From the NCBI RefSeq assembly GCF_002119665.1, contig NZ_CP021111.1:2852001-2916000 (forward strand): a DNA stretch of 64,000 nt, written 5' to 3'. The notes beneath the pieces were generated by a model that was not told the DNA's origin, did not search any database, and worked only from the letters and a program-made list of their open reading frames with translations. The position numbers and the translations under genes are program-made. Positions 38,628-50,674 of the stretch are shown here, piece after piece (positions within the stretch are counted from its first letter, which is position 1; each line of letters starts with the position of its first letter). The stretch is from Bordetella genomosp. 13. GTDB lineage: Bacteria > Pseudomonadota > Gammaproteobacteria > Burkholderiales > Burkholderiaceae_B.

Positions 38628-38656
38628 GAACAGACTGCGGCACTGCCCGCAAGGGC

Positions 38657-41128
38657 TTAATGGAATTGGGTGGGGGCCTCCCGCGAACGATAGGCCAACA
38701 ATCTGAGTGCATTGGTCACCACCAACAACGTAGACCCTCCGTGAATAGCGGCAGTTGCTCCGATGCCCATTCCTAGCATCGTCGCAGGCACGAGTATCGC
38801 AACCACTCCCAGGCTGACGTAAACGTTTTGGCGAATGACGGCGCGCGCTCTCCGGCTCAATCCAACCGCGAAGGGAAGATTACGCAGGTCATCGGCCAAC
38901 AGCGCGACATCGGCGGTCTCTAACGCCACGTCGGACCCCGCAGCCCCCATGGCAACTGCCACATCAGCGCTGGCCATTGCGGGAGCATCATTCACGCCAT
39001 CACCGACCATGGCCACGTTCGCTTTCGCCCGCAACTTCTGTATAGCGTCCACCTTATCCTGAGGCATCAAATCGCCCCATGCCTCTTCCAGTCCTACTTC
39101 TCGGGCGACGGCCTGCACCACTCGCTGATGATCGCCGGAGATCGTGACTATGCGTGAGATACCAAGACCTCTCAATGCTTGAACCGCATCCCAAGCGTCA
39201 CTTCTCAGCGTATCCGATAACCCGATTACGCCCAGGTCCTGATCGCCCCTGCGCACGACCACGGTGGTGCGCCCCGCACCGCGCAGTTCCATAATCATTC
39301 GCTCTGCATCCTCATGCAGCGGTGCGATGCTACCCCGCCCGAACATCTCAGCTTTGCCGATCAGTACAGTGTCCAGCCCGATACGTGCTCTCAGGCCACG
39401 CCCCGGTAGGCTGCGGACGTCCTCCGCGCGCATGCTTGGGACACTCTTCAAGAGCGCCCTACCGTCGCGGGTAATGGCCGAAGCTAATGGATGGTCATTT
39501 CGCTCTTCAACAGCGACAGCAACGGCAAGCAGTTCCTGCTTTGTTACTCCAGCGACGGACACGACTTCCGTGATGCGCGGACGACCCTGCGTCAACGTAC
39601 CCGACTTGTCGAATGCAATCGCCTCCAAGCCTCCCAATGCCTCTAAAGGCGCGCCGCCTTTTATCAGCACACCGCTGCGCGCAGCGCGCGCAATGCCTGA
39701 GAGCACGGCGCTGGACGTCGCAATGGCCAGCGCGCACGGACTGGCGGCGACCAACACCGCCATCGACCGATAAAAGCTGTCACGAATTGGCTCATCCCAA
39801 AGTACCCATGAAAACAGCATAACGACAGCGAGCAGCAACCCCCCAGGAATGAGAATTCGCTCGAAACGATCAGTTGTCCGCTGGGTCGGTGACTTGTTCA
39901 CCGTGGCCTCGCTGACCATCTGAACCACCCTCGTCAGCGTCGAGTCGGAGGCGAGTCGCATTACCTCGACCTCGAGTACACCCGATCGGTTGACCGTGCC
40001 AGCGAAGACGCGCGATTCGGCGCTCACGCGATCAAATCGCTCCCGCGCGGCGGCCGGGTCCGATACGGGGCGCTTGTCCACCGGAATGCTTTCACCTGTG
40101 ACGGCCGACTGATCGACACTCGCCGTGCCCTTTAGAACAAAGCCGTCTGCGGCAAGCCGCTCGTGCGATCGTACCGAGACGATGTCACCGACGACCAAGT
40201 CCCGCACCGGTACCTGCTGGATCAAGCCACCTCGCCGGACCGTGGCGGTGTCTGGCACTAGCATGGCCAGAGCCTCTATTGCACGCTTCGCTCGGCCCAT
40301 CGCATAGCGCTCCAAAGCATGACCGAGGCTAAATAGGAACAACAGTAAGGCCCCTTCGTCCCAGGCTCCAATCGCTGCGGCGCCCGCTGCCGCAACCAGC
40401 ATCAATGTGTCAATCTCGATCCGGCGCATGCGCAGATTGTCTAACGCCTCTCGCAGCGTGAAGATGCCGCCGGCGGTATACGCGGCCAGGAAGAACATCA
40501 ACGGTACCCAGTTCCCCGCAGATGGCCAGAGCTCCTCGCACAGAACGCCTAAGCCCAAGAAGCCACCGCAAGCCAGCGAAAAAGCGAGTTCACTCTTGGA
40601 GCTCAACCATCGACGCGCGCCGCAGTCATGCGTGCGCGCTGCATCGCGTTGTGAGCCACGGGACACGTTACCGATAGGGAATACGTTCATTGACGCAAGT
40701 TCGTAGAGGATGTCCTCCTCGTCCGTCTTCTGCCGGTCGAAGTCGGCGCGGACATTCCCCATCGCGTCCACGGAGGCATCAAACACTCCGGCGACGCCGC
40801 GCAGGTGGACGGCTACAGTAGCGGCCCTTCGCATGTGCGTGATGCCCTTAACTCTCCATGCAGCATGGCCGATTCGCTCGGACATCTCCGCTCCCGCGGC
40901 ATCTACGATCGCACGGATACGTGCCAGCGGCAATTGCCGCGGATCGAATTGGATGCACAGTTGTGCCGGACCTGTGTGAGCACGCTTTATATGAACCTTT
41001 TCCACAGCGGGTCGATACTGCAATGCATTGACCAACCGATCGACGCATTTATCTGCTGCATCCGCAAAACCCGGCAGAATGATGGGCAGTTCCAAGCGGA
41101 GCATTTCAGTCATATCGGTGTGTTTCAT
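38657..41128 (-). CDS. Heavy-metal P-type ATPase (P1B, CzcP/PIB-4-like)
   Basis: 823-residue metal pump. The N-terminus has two ferredoxin-like domains without CxxC metal sites. The transmembrane metal motif is SPC (VAASPCALAIATSSA), the phosphorylation site reads DKSGTLT where nearly all P-type ATPases have DKTGT, the P1B His-Pro pair is in NDHPLASA and the hinge is VGDGVNDAPA. The last membrane part has IHGGSTLLVVTNALRLL, like the HEGST motif of CzcP-type pumps but with Gly for Glu. Zn2+, Cd2+ or Co2+ export from the cytoplasm is likely. The start is uncertain (ATGs at 41128, 41113 and 41104). Confidence 0.88.
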   Translation of the reverse strand: MKHTDMTEMLRLELPIILPGFADAADKCVDRLVNALQYRPAVEKVHIKRAHTGPAQLCIQFDPRQLPLARIRAIVDAAGAEMSERIGHAAWRVKGITHMRRAATVAVHLRGVAGVFDASVDAMGNVRADFDRQKTDEEDILYELASMNVFPIGNVSRGSQRDAARTHDCGARRWLSSKSELAFSLACGGFLGLGVLCEELWPSAGNWVPLMFFLAAYTAGGIFTLREALDNLRMRRIEIDTLMLVAAAGAAAIGAWDEGALLLFLFSLGHALERYAMGRAKRAIEALAMLVPDTATVRRGGLIQQVPVRDLVVGDIVSVRSHERLAADGFVLKGTASVDQSAVTGESIPVDKRPVSDPAAARERFDRVSAESRVFAGTVNRSGVLEVEVMRLASDSTLTRVVQMVSEATVNKSPTQRTTDRFERILIPGGLLLAVVMLFSWVLWDEPIRDSFYRSMAVLVAASPCALAIATSSAVLSGIARAARSGVLIKGGAPLEALGGLEAIAFDKSGTLTQGRPRITEVVSVAGVTKQELLAVAVAVEERNDHPLASAITRDGRALLKSVPSMRAEDVRSLPGRGLRARIGLDTVLIGKAEMFGRGSIAPLHEDAERMIMELRGAGRTTVVVRRGDQDLGVIGLSDTLRSDAWDAVQALRGLGISRIVTISGDHQRVVQAVAREVGLEEAWGDLMPQDKVDAIQKLRAKANVAMVGDGVNDAPAMASADVAVAMGAAGSDVALETADVALLADDLRNLPFAVGLSRRARAVIRQNVYVSLGVVAILVPATMLGMGIGATAAIHGGSTLLVVTNALRLLAYRSREAPTQFH

Positions 41129-41160
41129 GAACAGGCGATAATGGCGAGGAATGCGCCGCG

Positions 41161-42621
41161 TTAGCGAGCAGGGCCGCACCCCGAAATTTCATATAAGGCG
41201 AAGCGACGACTCAAGTACAGCACGCGTTTGCTGGTACCTTGCCCATCGAGCGCGGGCCACGAGCGATCGCGCGGGACTGCGGCCAACACCCTCCCGCTTT
41301 GGCACTGCTGGCGCAAATCATTGGTGTCCCAAGGTAGCCACTGCGCCTGCCCTGATGAGTAGAAGCGTGCCGAGAATGGCCTGGTTTCGACGTAATACAG
41401 AACGTCGCCGGAACGCATGACGGCTTGTGCCGCATCCACCAGTCCTTTCTCTGTCTTCAGATGCTGAGGATCGCCCCATGCACGGACGCCAAGCGCCAAT
41501 GCCGCTGCGGGGACCAGCATCGCAGCCGCCCGCAGCAGCCAAGCGGTACCGTAATACCAACGCGACGGTTGCCAACCGGCCAGCCAGATGCCCAGCAAGA
41601 GCGCGACCGCAGGCAGCCCAGGCAGCACGTAGGTCCACAAAATGTTGCCTGACAGCGTGAACAGGACTTGAGGTGCGAGCGCCCAAAGCAGCAGAAGACG
41701 TAATCTGGCGTCGCTCAGACGCGTACGAATGGCGCGCATGGACGCCGGCTTGACCGCCGCCGCCACACCCCCGACCAGTATGACCAGACTCCAGGGCGCG
41801 GCGGCGCCTATCCAGTCTATCCAGATCGCACCCAACGGCCGCGCGTGCGCCGTGCCATAGCGATCGCCCTCCCAACCTGAGTCGATGAATCGCAGAACAT
41901 GTTCGCCGATGATGAAGTAATGCAGGAAACCCGGGGTCTTGATCTCTGCAGCCACATACCAGGGTACGGTAAGCACCAATGCCAGGGTCATTCCACGCGC
42001 CCAAGGCAAGGAACGCATTGGCGCGCGCCAACTGCGCTGCCATAGCATCCAACCCATGCAGACGCCAAGAATCAGCACGACTGCCAGCGGTCCCTTTGCC
42101 AGCATCCCGAGCGCCAAACCGACGAAGAACCCCAAGCCGCGATACCACGGGCCACCCTGTTGAGCCGCAACGAAGGAGAGCATGGACAAGGTGACCGCGA
42201 ACGCCAGGAACGGATCCGTCAGCACCGCCCCTGCATTTACCAAGGGCAGAAGCATGGTGGCGAGAATCAGGCAAGACCATCGAGCGGCAGGCACCCCATA
42301 CATGTGACGCGCGCGGACGTAGAGCATGCTCAACAGGCCAGCCATGGCGATGAAACCAGGCAAACGCACGGCGAATTCGCCGATGCCGAATATTCGCATG
42401 CTCAAAGCCTGCAACCAGAAGGCCAATGGCGGTTTGCCCCAGAACGGCACACCGGGTTCGAACCAGGGTGTGATCCAGTCGTTGGTCTGCTCCATCAGCC
42501 GCGCCACTTCGGCATAGCGCGGCTCGGACGTATCGGCCAGCGGCATAACCGCCATAGCAAAGAGTCGAGCCGCAGCAGCCGCGCCTAAGAGCAACCAGAA
42601 TGTTTTACCGCTGATGCGCAT
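41161..42621 (-). CDS. ArnT/PMT-like glycosyltransferase (GT39/GT83)
   Basis: 486-residue inner-membrane glycosyltransferase with about twelve hydrophobic segments. The first periplasmic loop has DTSEPRYAEVARLMEQTNDWITPWFEPGVPFWGKPPL, the ArnT pattern with Asp and Glu residues that bind the lipid-linked sugar phosphate. ArnT-type enzymes move a sugar from undecaprenyl phosphate to lipid A phosphates. The start at 42621 (MRISGKTFW) overlaps the end of the upstream glycosyltransferase gene by 17 bases. In Bordetella a similar GT2/ArnT pair (LgmA/LgmB) adds glucosamine to lipid A; the sugar used here is unknown. Confidence 0.85.
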   Translation of the reverse strand: MRISGKTFWLLLGAAAAARLFAMAVMPLADTSEPRYAEVARLMEQTNDWITPWFEPGVPFWGKPPLAFWLQALSMRIFGIGEFAVRLPGFIAMAGLLSMLYVRARHMYGVPAARWSCLILATMLLPLVNAGAVLTDPFLAFAVTLSMLSFVAAQQGGPWYRGLGFFVGLALGMLAKGPLAVVLILGVCMGWMLWQRSWRAPMRSLPWARGMTLALVLTVPWYVAAEIKTPGFLHYFIIGEHVLRFIDSGWEGDRYGTAHARPLGAIWIDWIGAAAPWSLVILVGGVAAAVKPASMRAIRTRLSDARLRLLLLWALAPQVLFTLSGNILWTYVLPGLPAVALLLGIWLAGWQPSRWYYGTAWLLRAAAMLVPAAALALGVRAWGDPQHLKTEKGLVDAAQAVMRSGDVLYYVETRPFSARFYSSGQAQWLPWDTNDLRQQCQSGRVLAAVPRDRSWPALDGQGTSKRVLYLSRRFALYEISGCGPAR

Positions 42622-43630
42622 CGACCAACTCCAGGTGCGCTCCGCGCGTATCGGCCCATCCTTGCACTTCGATAACATCCCTGACGAGAAAGATGGGCCG
42701 CTGCTTAGTTTCCATGTACACCTTGCCCAAGTACTCGCCGAGCAGGCCGATCGTTAGAAGTTGCAGGCCGCTGAACAACGTGATTACCGCCATCAGAGAG
42801 GGATAACCCGGCGCTTGGTGGCCAAGGATCAGCGTCTTCAGCACGATCACCACGCCAAAGATTCCTCCCGCCAACGCCACCACGGCGCCGATGCCAGTAG
42901 CCCAGCGCAGCGGCCGGATCGAGAACGAAGTGATGCCCTCCATCGCCAGCCCGAACAGCGCGAAGTAGCTCCATTTCGTCTTGCCCGCGGCGCGCGGCGC
43001 ACGGTCGTACTCGATGACACGCGTGGGCATGCCAATCCAGGCATACAGCCCCTTCATGTAGCGGCTGCGCTCTGGCAGGCTGAGTAGCGCATCCACGGCC
43101 GTGCGGCTCATCAGGCGAAAATCGCCGGTGTCGGCGGGAATGTCGGAGCGGCTCAACCTCCGCAGCACGCGGTAGAACAAGTGGGCGGAAAGCCGCTTGG
43201 CCCATCCTTCGCCATCGCGCGAGCGGCGCCGCATGCTCACTACGTCCGCACCATCTCGCCATGCCTGCACCATCTTTGGAATCAATTCCGGCGGGTCCTG
43301 GAGGTCCGCGTCCAACACGATGACAGCGGCGCCCCGTGCATGCGCCAAACCCGCCGTCATCGCGGCTTCCTTGCCGAAGTTTCGGCTCAAGCGCACGATG
43401 CGAATTGCAGGATTGATGCGCATTGCCTCGCGCAACCATGCCACGCTACCGTCAGTGCTTCCATCATCGACGAAGACGATCTCGTATATCCCCTCCTCCT
43501 GCTCTAACAGCGGCACCAAACGGTGCAGACACAGAGGCAGCACCTCTAACTCGTTCAGGAAAGGAATGACTATGGACAGGCCTATAGAGGAATCTGACTC
43601 CGGTTGCCGGAGACGTGTGCGGTCTTGCAT
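42605..43630 (-). CDS. GT2 glycosyltransferase, ArnC/dolichol-phosphate-mannose-synthase-like
   Basis: 341-residue enzyme that would load a sugar on undecaprenyl phosphate at the inner membrane. The catalytic domain has SIVIPFLNELEVLP, EIVFVDDGSTDGS and DADLQDPPELIPKM (DXD-type metal site), and two C-terminal membrane helices follow (GIGAVVALAGGIFGVVIVL; LMAVITLFSGLQLLTIGLLGEYLGK). It makes the donor for the ArnT-like partner encoded downstream. I chose the ATG at 43630, because a start at 43702 would lie inside the palindromic box at 43702-43715. Confidence 0.85.
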   Translation of the reverse strand: MQDRTRLRQPESDSSIGLSIVIPFLNELEVLPLCLHRLVPLLEQEEGIYEIVFVDDGSTDGSVAWLREAMRINPAIRIVRLSRNFGKEAAMTAGLAHARGAAVIVLDADLQDPPELIPKMVQAWRDGADVVSMRRRSRDGEGWAKRLSAHLFYRVLRRLSRSDIPADTGDFRLMSRTAVDALLSLPERSRYMKGLYAWIGMPTRVIEYDRAPRAAGKTKWSYFALFGLAMEGITSFSIRPLRWATGIGAVVALAGGIFGVVIVLKTLILGHQAPGYPSLMAVITLFSGLQLLTIGLLGEYLGKVYMETKQRPIFLVRDVIEVQGWADTRGAHLELVDAHQR

Positions 43631-43701
43631 GAAAAGCCATATAGGGAAAAGACGAAGCGCCACTCTATAAGTGGCGCTGCGACAATCCATCGACTCGTAC
43701 A

Positions 43702-43715
43702 TTACAAATTCGTAA
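43702..43715. promoter_or_regulatory. Metal-regulon box (perfect TTAC-N6-GTAA)
   Basis: TTAC AAATTC GTAA, a perfect copy of the palindrome, 72 bases upstream of the GT2/ArnT-like pair. It places envelope-sugar genes under the same control as the Czc genes. Confidence 0.65.
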
Positions 43716-43758
43716 GCTTGAGGAACGGTGGCCCCTCAAGCTCTTAAGACCCTCCGGA

Positions 43759-46929
<3,171 letters not shown>

Positions 46930-48411
46930 TCAATGGCTGTGCTCGGCGCTGGCTTTGCCGAGTTCCGACTTCAGCACGAACGAATTCTCGGATGCGTACG
47001 TCGCGCCCGGCGCCAATCCGGACACGACCTCGACCTCCTGCCCCGACGACTTGCCCAGGACGACGGGCTGCGGAAGGAAACCGCCCGGCACTTCGATGAA
47101 CACCGTGGGCTTGTCCTCCACCGTCTGCACCGCGCCGGCCGGAACGGCTACCGCGACACCAGCGTCATCGACCACCACGCTGACCGACACGAACAGGCCA
47201 GGACGCCAACCCGACGAAGGATTCTCCAGCGTGACGCGCGCGGTGGCCGTGCGGGTCTGCTGGCCCAGCAGCGAGCCGATGTACGACACCTTGCCCTGCG
47301 CGGTCTGGTCGAACGCCGACGCGCTGACTTCGGCCGCCTCGCCCACGCGGACCTGCTGCAGGTCCTTGGGCGCGATCAGAAACTCGGCCCACACAGTGCT
47401 CAGGTCGGAAATGGTGAAGATGTTGGCTGTATCGGCCAGGGCCTCGCCCAGGGCAATGTGCTTCTCGACAACCATGCCGTCGAACGGCGCGCGCACCTCT
47501 AGCAGGCTAAGATCCTTGGCGCGCGACGCGCCTCCGATCGCGCGCAGCTTCTGTTCGGCGTTCTGTACGGCGATCTGCGCTTCTTGCAGGGCGGTGCGCG
47601 CCTGTTGAAAATCCTGCTCGGCGGACACCTGCTCTTTCCACAGCCGCTGCTCGCGGTCATAGGTCGAACGCGCCAGTTCGCGCCGGCGGGTGGCGGCCTC
47701 CAGCTCGCTGCGCATCTCGGACAGGGTCGGGCTGGAGATCGTCGCCAATAAGTCGCCTTTCTTGACTGCCTGGCCCAGCTCGGCCGACACCTGCTGAACG
47801 ACACCCGCCACGCGCGGCACCACGTGCGCCGTGCGGTCGGCGTTGAACTTCACTTCGCCTGGAAAGCGCGCTCGGGTCGCGACCTTGCCTGCGCCCGCCA
47901 CCGCCGTCTTGATGCCGGCATTGGCGATCTGCTCGCCAGTCAGGGCGATCAGGCCTTCGTCCTTGTGCAACTCGGCGCGCAATGGCGTAGCGCGGCCCGG
48001 CCATTTCACTTCGACGTCGATGTCGAAGAAATGAGGCTCGTCGATGCTGCCCTTGCTTGCGACCTTGCCGGCTTCGACCGTCATGGCCAGCGGCTCGGGC
48101 TTCGCTCCCGGGCGGTTCAGCGTCGCACTGACCGTCAGATCGGCGGGCTTGACAGGCTTACCGCCCGCCGTCGCCCAGACTTGGAGCCGACTCTGACCGC
48201 CCGCCTCGATCACATTGAGTTCGACGGCGTCGGCGCCGTCCTGCGTGACTACGCCACCATTAGGGCCGGAGGCTTGCTCCTCGTGCCCTTCGGCGCCATG
48301 GTCGCCTTCATCCGCCCAGGCCGCAGACGGCCCGAGCAGGGCCGCGGCCAGCACTAGGGTGCGCAAAGAAAACAGGAAGTAAGGACGACGTTTCATGAGA
48401 TGCTCTTTCAT
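46930..48411 (-). CDS. czcB: RND periplasmic adaptor, CzcB-like
   Basis: Up to 493 residues; membrane-fusion protein that links the CzcA pump with the outer-membrane channel. After a signal peptide (LRTLVLAAALLGPSAAWA) comes a His- and Glu-rich stretch DEGDHGAEGHEEQ that may bind metal. Then a CzcB N-domain, the barrel-sandwich and coiled-coil hairpin (TLSEMRSELEAATRRRELARSTYDREQRLW) and beta-barrel parts; the tail ends in HSH. The annotated ATG directly follows the czcC stop; an ATG five codons on (48396) has a better ribosome site. Confidence 0.9.
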   Translation of the reverse strand: MKEHLMKRRPYFLFSLRTLVLAAALLGPSAAWADEGDHGAEGHEEQASGPNGGVVTQDGADAVELNVIEAGGQSRLQVWATAGGKPVKPADLTVSATLNRPGAKPEPLAMTVEAGKVASKGSIDEPHFFDIDVEVKWPGRATPLRAELHKDEGLIALTGEQIANAGIKTAVAGAGKVATRARFPGEVKFNADRTAHVVPRVAGVVQQVSAELGQAVKKGDLLATISSPTLSEMRSELEAATRRRELARSTYDREQRLWKEQVSAEQDFQQARTALQEAQIAVQNAEQKLRAIGGASRAKDLSLLEVRAPFDGMVVEKHIALGEALADTANIFTISDLSTVWAEFLIAPKDLQQVRVGEAAEVSASAFDQTAQGKVSYIGSLLGQQTRTATARVTLENPSSGWRPGLFVSVSVVVDDAGVAVAVPAGAVQTVEDKPTVFIEVPGGFLPQPVVLGKSSGQEVEVVSGLAPGATYASENSFVLKSELGKASAEHSH

Positions 48412-49683
48412 TTAGCGGCCAATGATGCGATCGATCTGCGCGCGGGCCTGATAGGCCTCGGCCAGTACATTCAGGTAGGAGACATTTCCCTGCGACAATG
48501 CGCGTTGCGCGTCCAGGACTTCCAGATAGCCCATCTTTCCGGCCTCGAAGCCCTTTCGGGCGGCATCGAACGCCTTGGTCGCGCCCGGCAGCACTGCTTG
48601 GCGATACTCTTGCGCAGAAGCGGCGGCGAGGTCATAGCGCGAGGCAGCCTGCAGCAATTCGGATGTGCTGCGCGCCGCCATGTCGCGATAGACGTCCTGC
48701 GCCTTGTAGGCGCGCATCGAGGCCGCGTAGACATTGCCCTGATTGCGGTCGAACAGCGGCAACGGAACCGAGATGCCCAGCTGTGCCCGGTTGCGCCCCA
48801 TCTCGTTGTCGCGTGCCACGCCCGCGCTGACCGTGATGTCGGGAATCCGCTTGGTCCGCTCAACCTCCAGTTCGGCCTGGCTTAAATCCACCGTGGTTCG
48901 GCCCGAGGCCATACGTGGCGACGACAGCAGGCTGTTACGCAATTCGTCCAGCGCTGGTCTAGGGGGGAGGCTTTCCATCGACACTTCGACCCGCTCGAAA
49001 TCCGGTGCGCTTTCGCCCCAGGACAAGGCCAGCGCGCGGCGTGCGTTGTCCAGACCCATTTGAGCGGTGCTTTCTGCCAGCCGGGCATTGCTCACTTCGA
49101 CTTCGGCGCGTGTGCGCTCGATCGGTGCCGCCTTGCCCGATTCGACCCGTTGCGATGCGATCCGCAAAGCCTCGCGGGCGATGTCTCGGGCGGACCGCGC
49201 CACCCGTACGTGTTCCTGCGCGATTGCCACGTCGAAGAATGCCGCCATCACCGAGGCCCGCACGTCCGCCAGTGTGGCATCGGCGTCGAGCCGCGCCACG
49301 TCGCGAGCCAGGCGCGCCGCTTCCGTTCGTGCGCCGCGCTTGCCTCCCAATTCGATCGGCACGCTTAGCATGGCGGTGGTAGTGCGCGTTGCCTTCTGTT
49401 GATCCTCGACGCTAACGTCCAGGCTGGGATTCGGAATAATCCCCGCCTGTTGCAGCAGCCCGTCCGAGGCCTTGGCTTCATTGCGCGCGGCGGACAACGC
49501 TGGACTGTCCAACAATGCACGATCGATTGCCTGTTGCAGAGTCAGAACCCCGCCGGGCCCCGGCATCGCCAGCGTGCCGACGGTAGCGGGCTGTAGGGGC
49601 ACCAACGCCGGCTGCTGAGCCCACACCGGTGAAGCAAAAGAAAAAAAGACCGCCACCAGAAGCGGCATAGGCTTGAAACGCAT
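48412..49683 (-). CDS. czcC: Outer-membrane efflux protein, CzcC-like
   Basis: 423-residue TolC-family channel protein. From the start at 49683 there is a signal peptide (MPLLVAVFFSFASPVWAQ), then LTLQQAIDRALLDSPALSAARNE and IPNPSLDVSVEDQQ, the CzcC opening. Two long helical repeats follow, the second with VDLSQAELEVERTKRIPDITVSAG. It is the first gene of the czcCBA operon, divergent from the regulator gene at 49982. Confidence 0.9.
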   Translation of the reverse strand: MRFKPMPLLVAVFFSFASPVWAQQPALVPLQPATVGTLAMPGPGGVLTLQQAIDRALLDSPALSAARNEAKASDGLLQQAGIIPNPSLDVSVEDQQKATRTTTAMLSVPIELGGKRGARTEAARLARDVARLDADATLADVRASVMAAFFDVAIAQEHVRVARSARDIAREALRIASQRVESGKAAPIERTRAEVEVSNARLAESTAQMGLDNARRALALSWGESAPDFERVEVSMESLPPRPALDELRNSLLSSPRMASGRTTVDLSQAELEVERTKRIPDITVSAGVARDNEMGRNRAQLGISVPLPLFDRNQGNVYAASMRAYKAQDVYRDMAARSTSELLQAASRYDLAAASAQEYRQAVLPGATKAFDAARKGFEAGKMGYLEVLDAQRALSQGNVSYLNVLAEAYQARAQIDRIIGR

Positions 49684-49809
49684 GATTCGACCTGACTGGG
49701 GAAGCGGCACACGACGCGCGGAGCGCTTGGAGGGAGGGAAGCCGGGAGGGAGACGGCGTGACGGCTGGTACTCTAGCGAAAGGCGACAGTCAGAACTTCG
49801 ACAGAAAAA

Positions 49810-49823
49810 TGACAATTTTGTAA
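49810..49823. promoter_or_regulatory. Metal-regulon box (TGAC-N6-GTAA)
   Basis: TGAC AATTTT GTAA, one mismatch from the palindrome, in the czcC/regulator gap. This core also resembles a CusR/CopR-type repeat. Confidence 0.55.
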
Positions 49824-49846
49824 TCTTCCAGTACCCAGCGCGCGCA

Positions 49847-49860
49847 TTACGGGTTCGTAA
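49847..49860. promoter_or_regulatory. Metal-regulon box (perfect TTAC-N6-GTAA)
   Basis: TTAC GGGTTC GTAA, a perfect copy, 121 bases before the regulator start and 163 bases before czcC. Confidence 0.65.
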
Positions 49861-49981
49861 TCTGGCGGTACGCGAATTGGCGTGGCCGCGTTCGTAGAAT
49901 GACCGTAATTGGCCTGCCCTGCCCCATCAGCCAGGCCCTGAAAAATGCTCGCCTCCCAGACCACCTTCCGAGTGGCAATCC

Positions 49982-50674
49982 ATGAAAGTCCTCATCATCG
50001 AAGACGAGCGAAAGCTCGCGGAATATCTCAAGCGGGCGCTGTCCGAACACAATTACGTCGTGGATGTCGCCCACGACGGCGTCAGCGGGCTCCACTTGGC
50101 CCGTGAGACGCCCTATGACCTGATCCTGCTTGACGTCATGCTGCCGGGCATGGATGGCTTTTCCGTCCTGGCAGAGCTGCGCAAGAGCGATCGCGTACCG
50201 GTGCTGATGCTGACTGCCCGCGACAAGCTGGAGGACCGTGTTCGCGGGCTGCATGACGGTGCCGACGATTACCTGGTCAAGCCGTTTGCGCTGTCTGAAC
50301 TGCTAGCGCGCGTATTGGCGCTGGGACGCCGCCGGGGCAACGCCATCATCGAACCCAGCCGCCAGAATGTGCTCAAGGTCGGCGACCTGGAGCTGGACCT
50401 GCTGCGCCGCCGCGCCACTCGGGCAGGCACGCGCCTGGACCTGACGGCCAAGGAATTCACTCTGTTGGCGCTGCTGATGCGCCGCCAGGGCGAGGTCCTG
50501 TCGCGGCTGGACCTGGCCGAGCAGGTGTGGGACATCAACTTCAACAGCAACACCAACGTGGTGGAAGTCGCCGTGCGCCGGCTGCGCGGCAAGGTCGACG
50601 ACCCATTCCCCAGCAAGCTGCTGCACACGGTGCGAGGTATGGGCTACGTGCTGGAATTGCGGGATACCGCATGA
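49982..50674 (+). CDS. OmpR-family metal response regulator (CzcR/CusR-like)
   Basis: 230-residue regulator. The receiver has the acidic pair in IIEDE, Asp51 in LLDVMLPGMDG, Thr in LTARD and Lys in LVKPF; the C-terminal winged helix has [25 protein letters not shown] and ends VRGMGYVLELRD. Metal regulators of the CusR/CzcR/IrlR group look like this. It is coupled to the next gene (ATGA overlap) and probably binds the TTAC-N6-GTAA boxes, including the two in its own promoter. Confidence 0.92.
   Translation: MKVLIIEDERKLAEYLKRALSEHNYVVDVAHDGVSGLHLARETPYDLILLDVMLPGMDGFSVLAELRKSDRVPVLMLTARDKLEDRVRGLHDGADDYLVKPFALSELLARVLALGRRRGNAIIEPSRQNVLKVGDLELDLLRRRATRAGTRLDLTAKEFTLLALLMRRQGEVLSRLDLAEQVWDINFNSNTNVVEVAVRRLRGKVDDPFPSKLLHTVRGMGYVLELRDTA

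Larger units (their letters stand above)
49684..49981. promoter_or_regulatory. Divergent control region czcC / response regulator
   Basis: The 298-base gap holds two palindromic boxes (49810-49823 and 49847-49860) whose centres lie 37 bases apart. They are placed to control both the efflux operon to the left and the two-component operon to the right. No clear -10 or -35 elements could be assigned. Confidence 0.6.

Noticed and set aside
43717..43740. CTTGAGG/CCTCAAG repeat behind czcA as a terminator
   Set aside because: Seven base pairs, no T-run on the minus strand, and it adjoins the box of the GT2 gene; not convincing.
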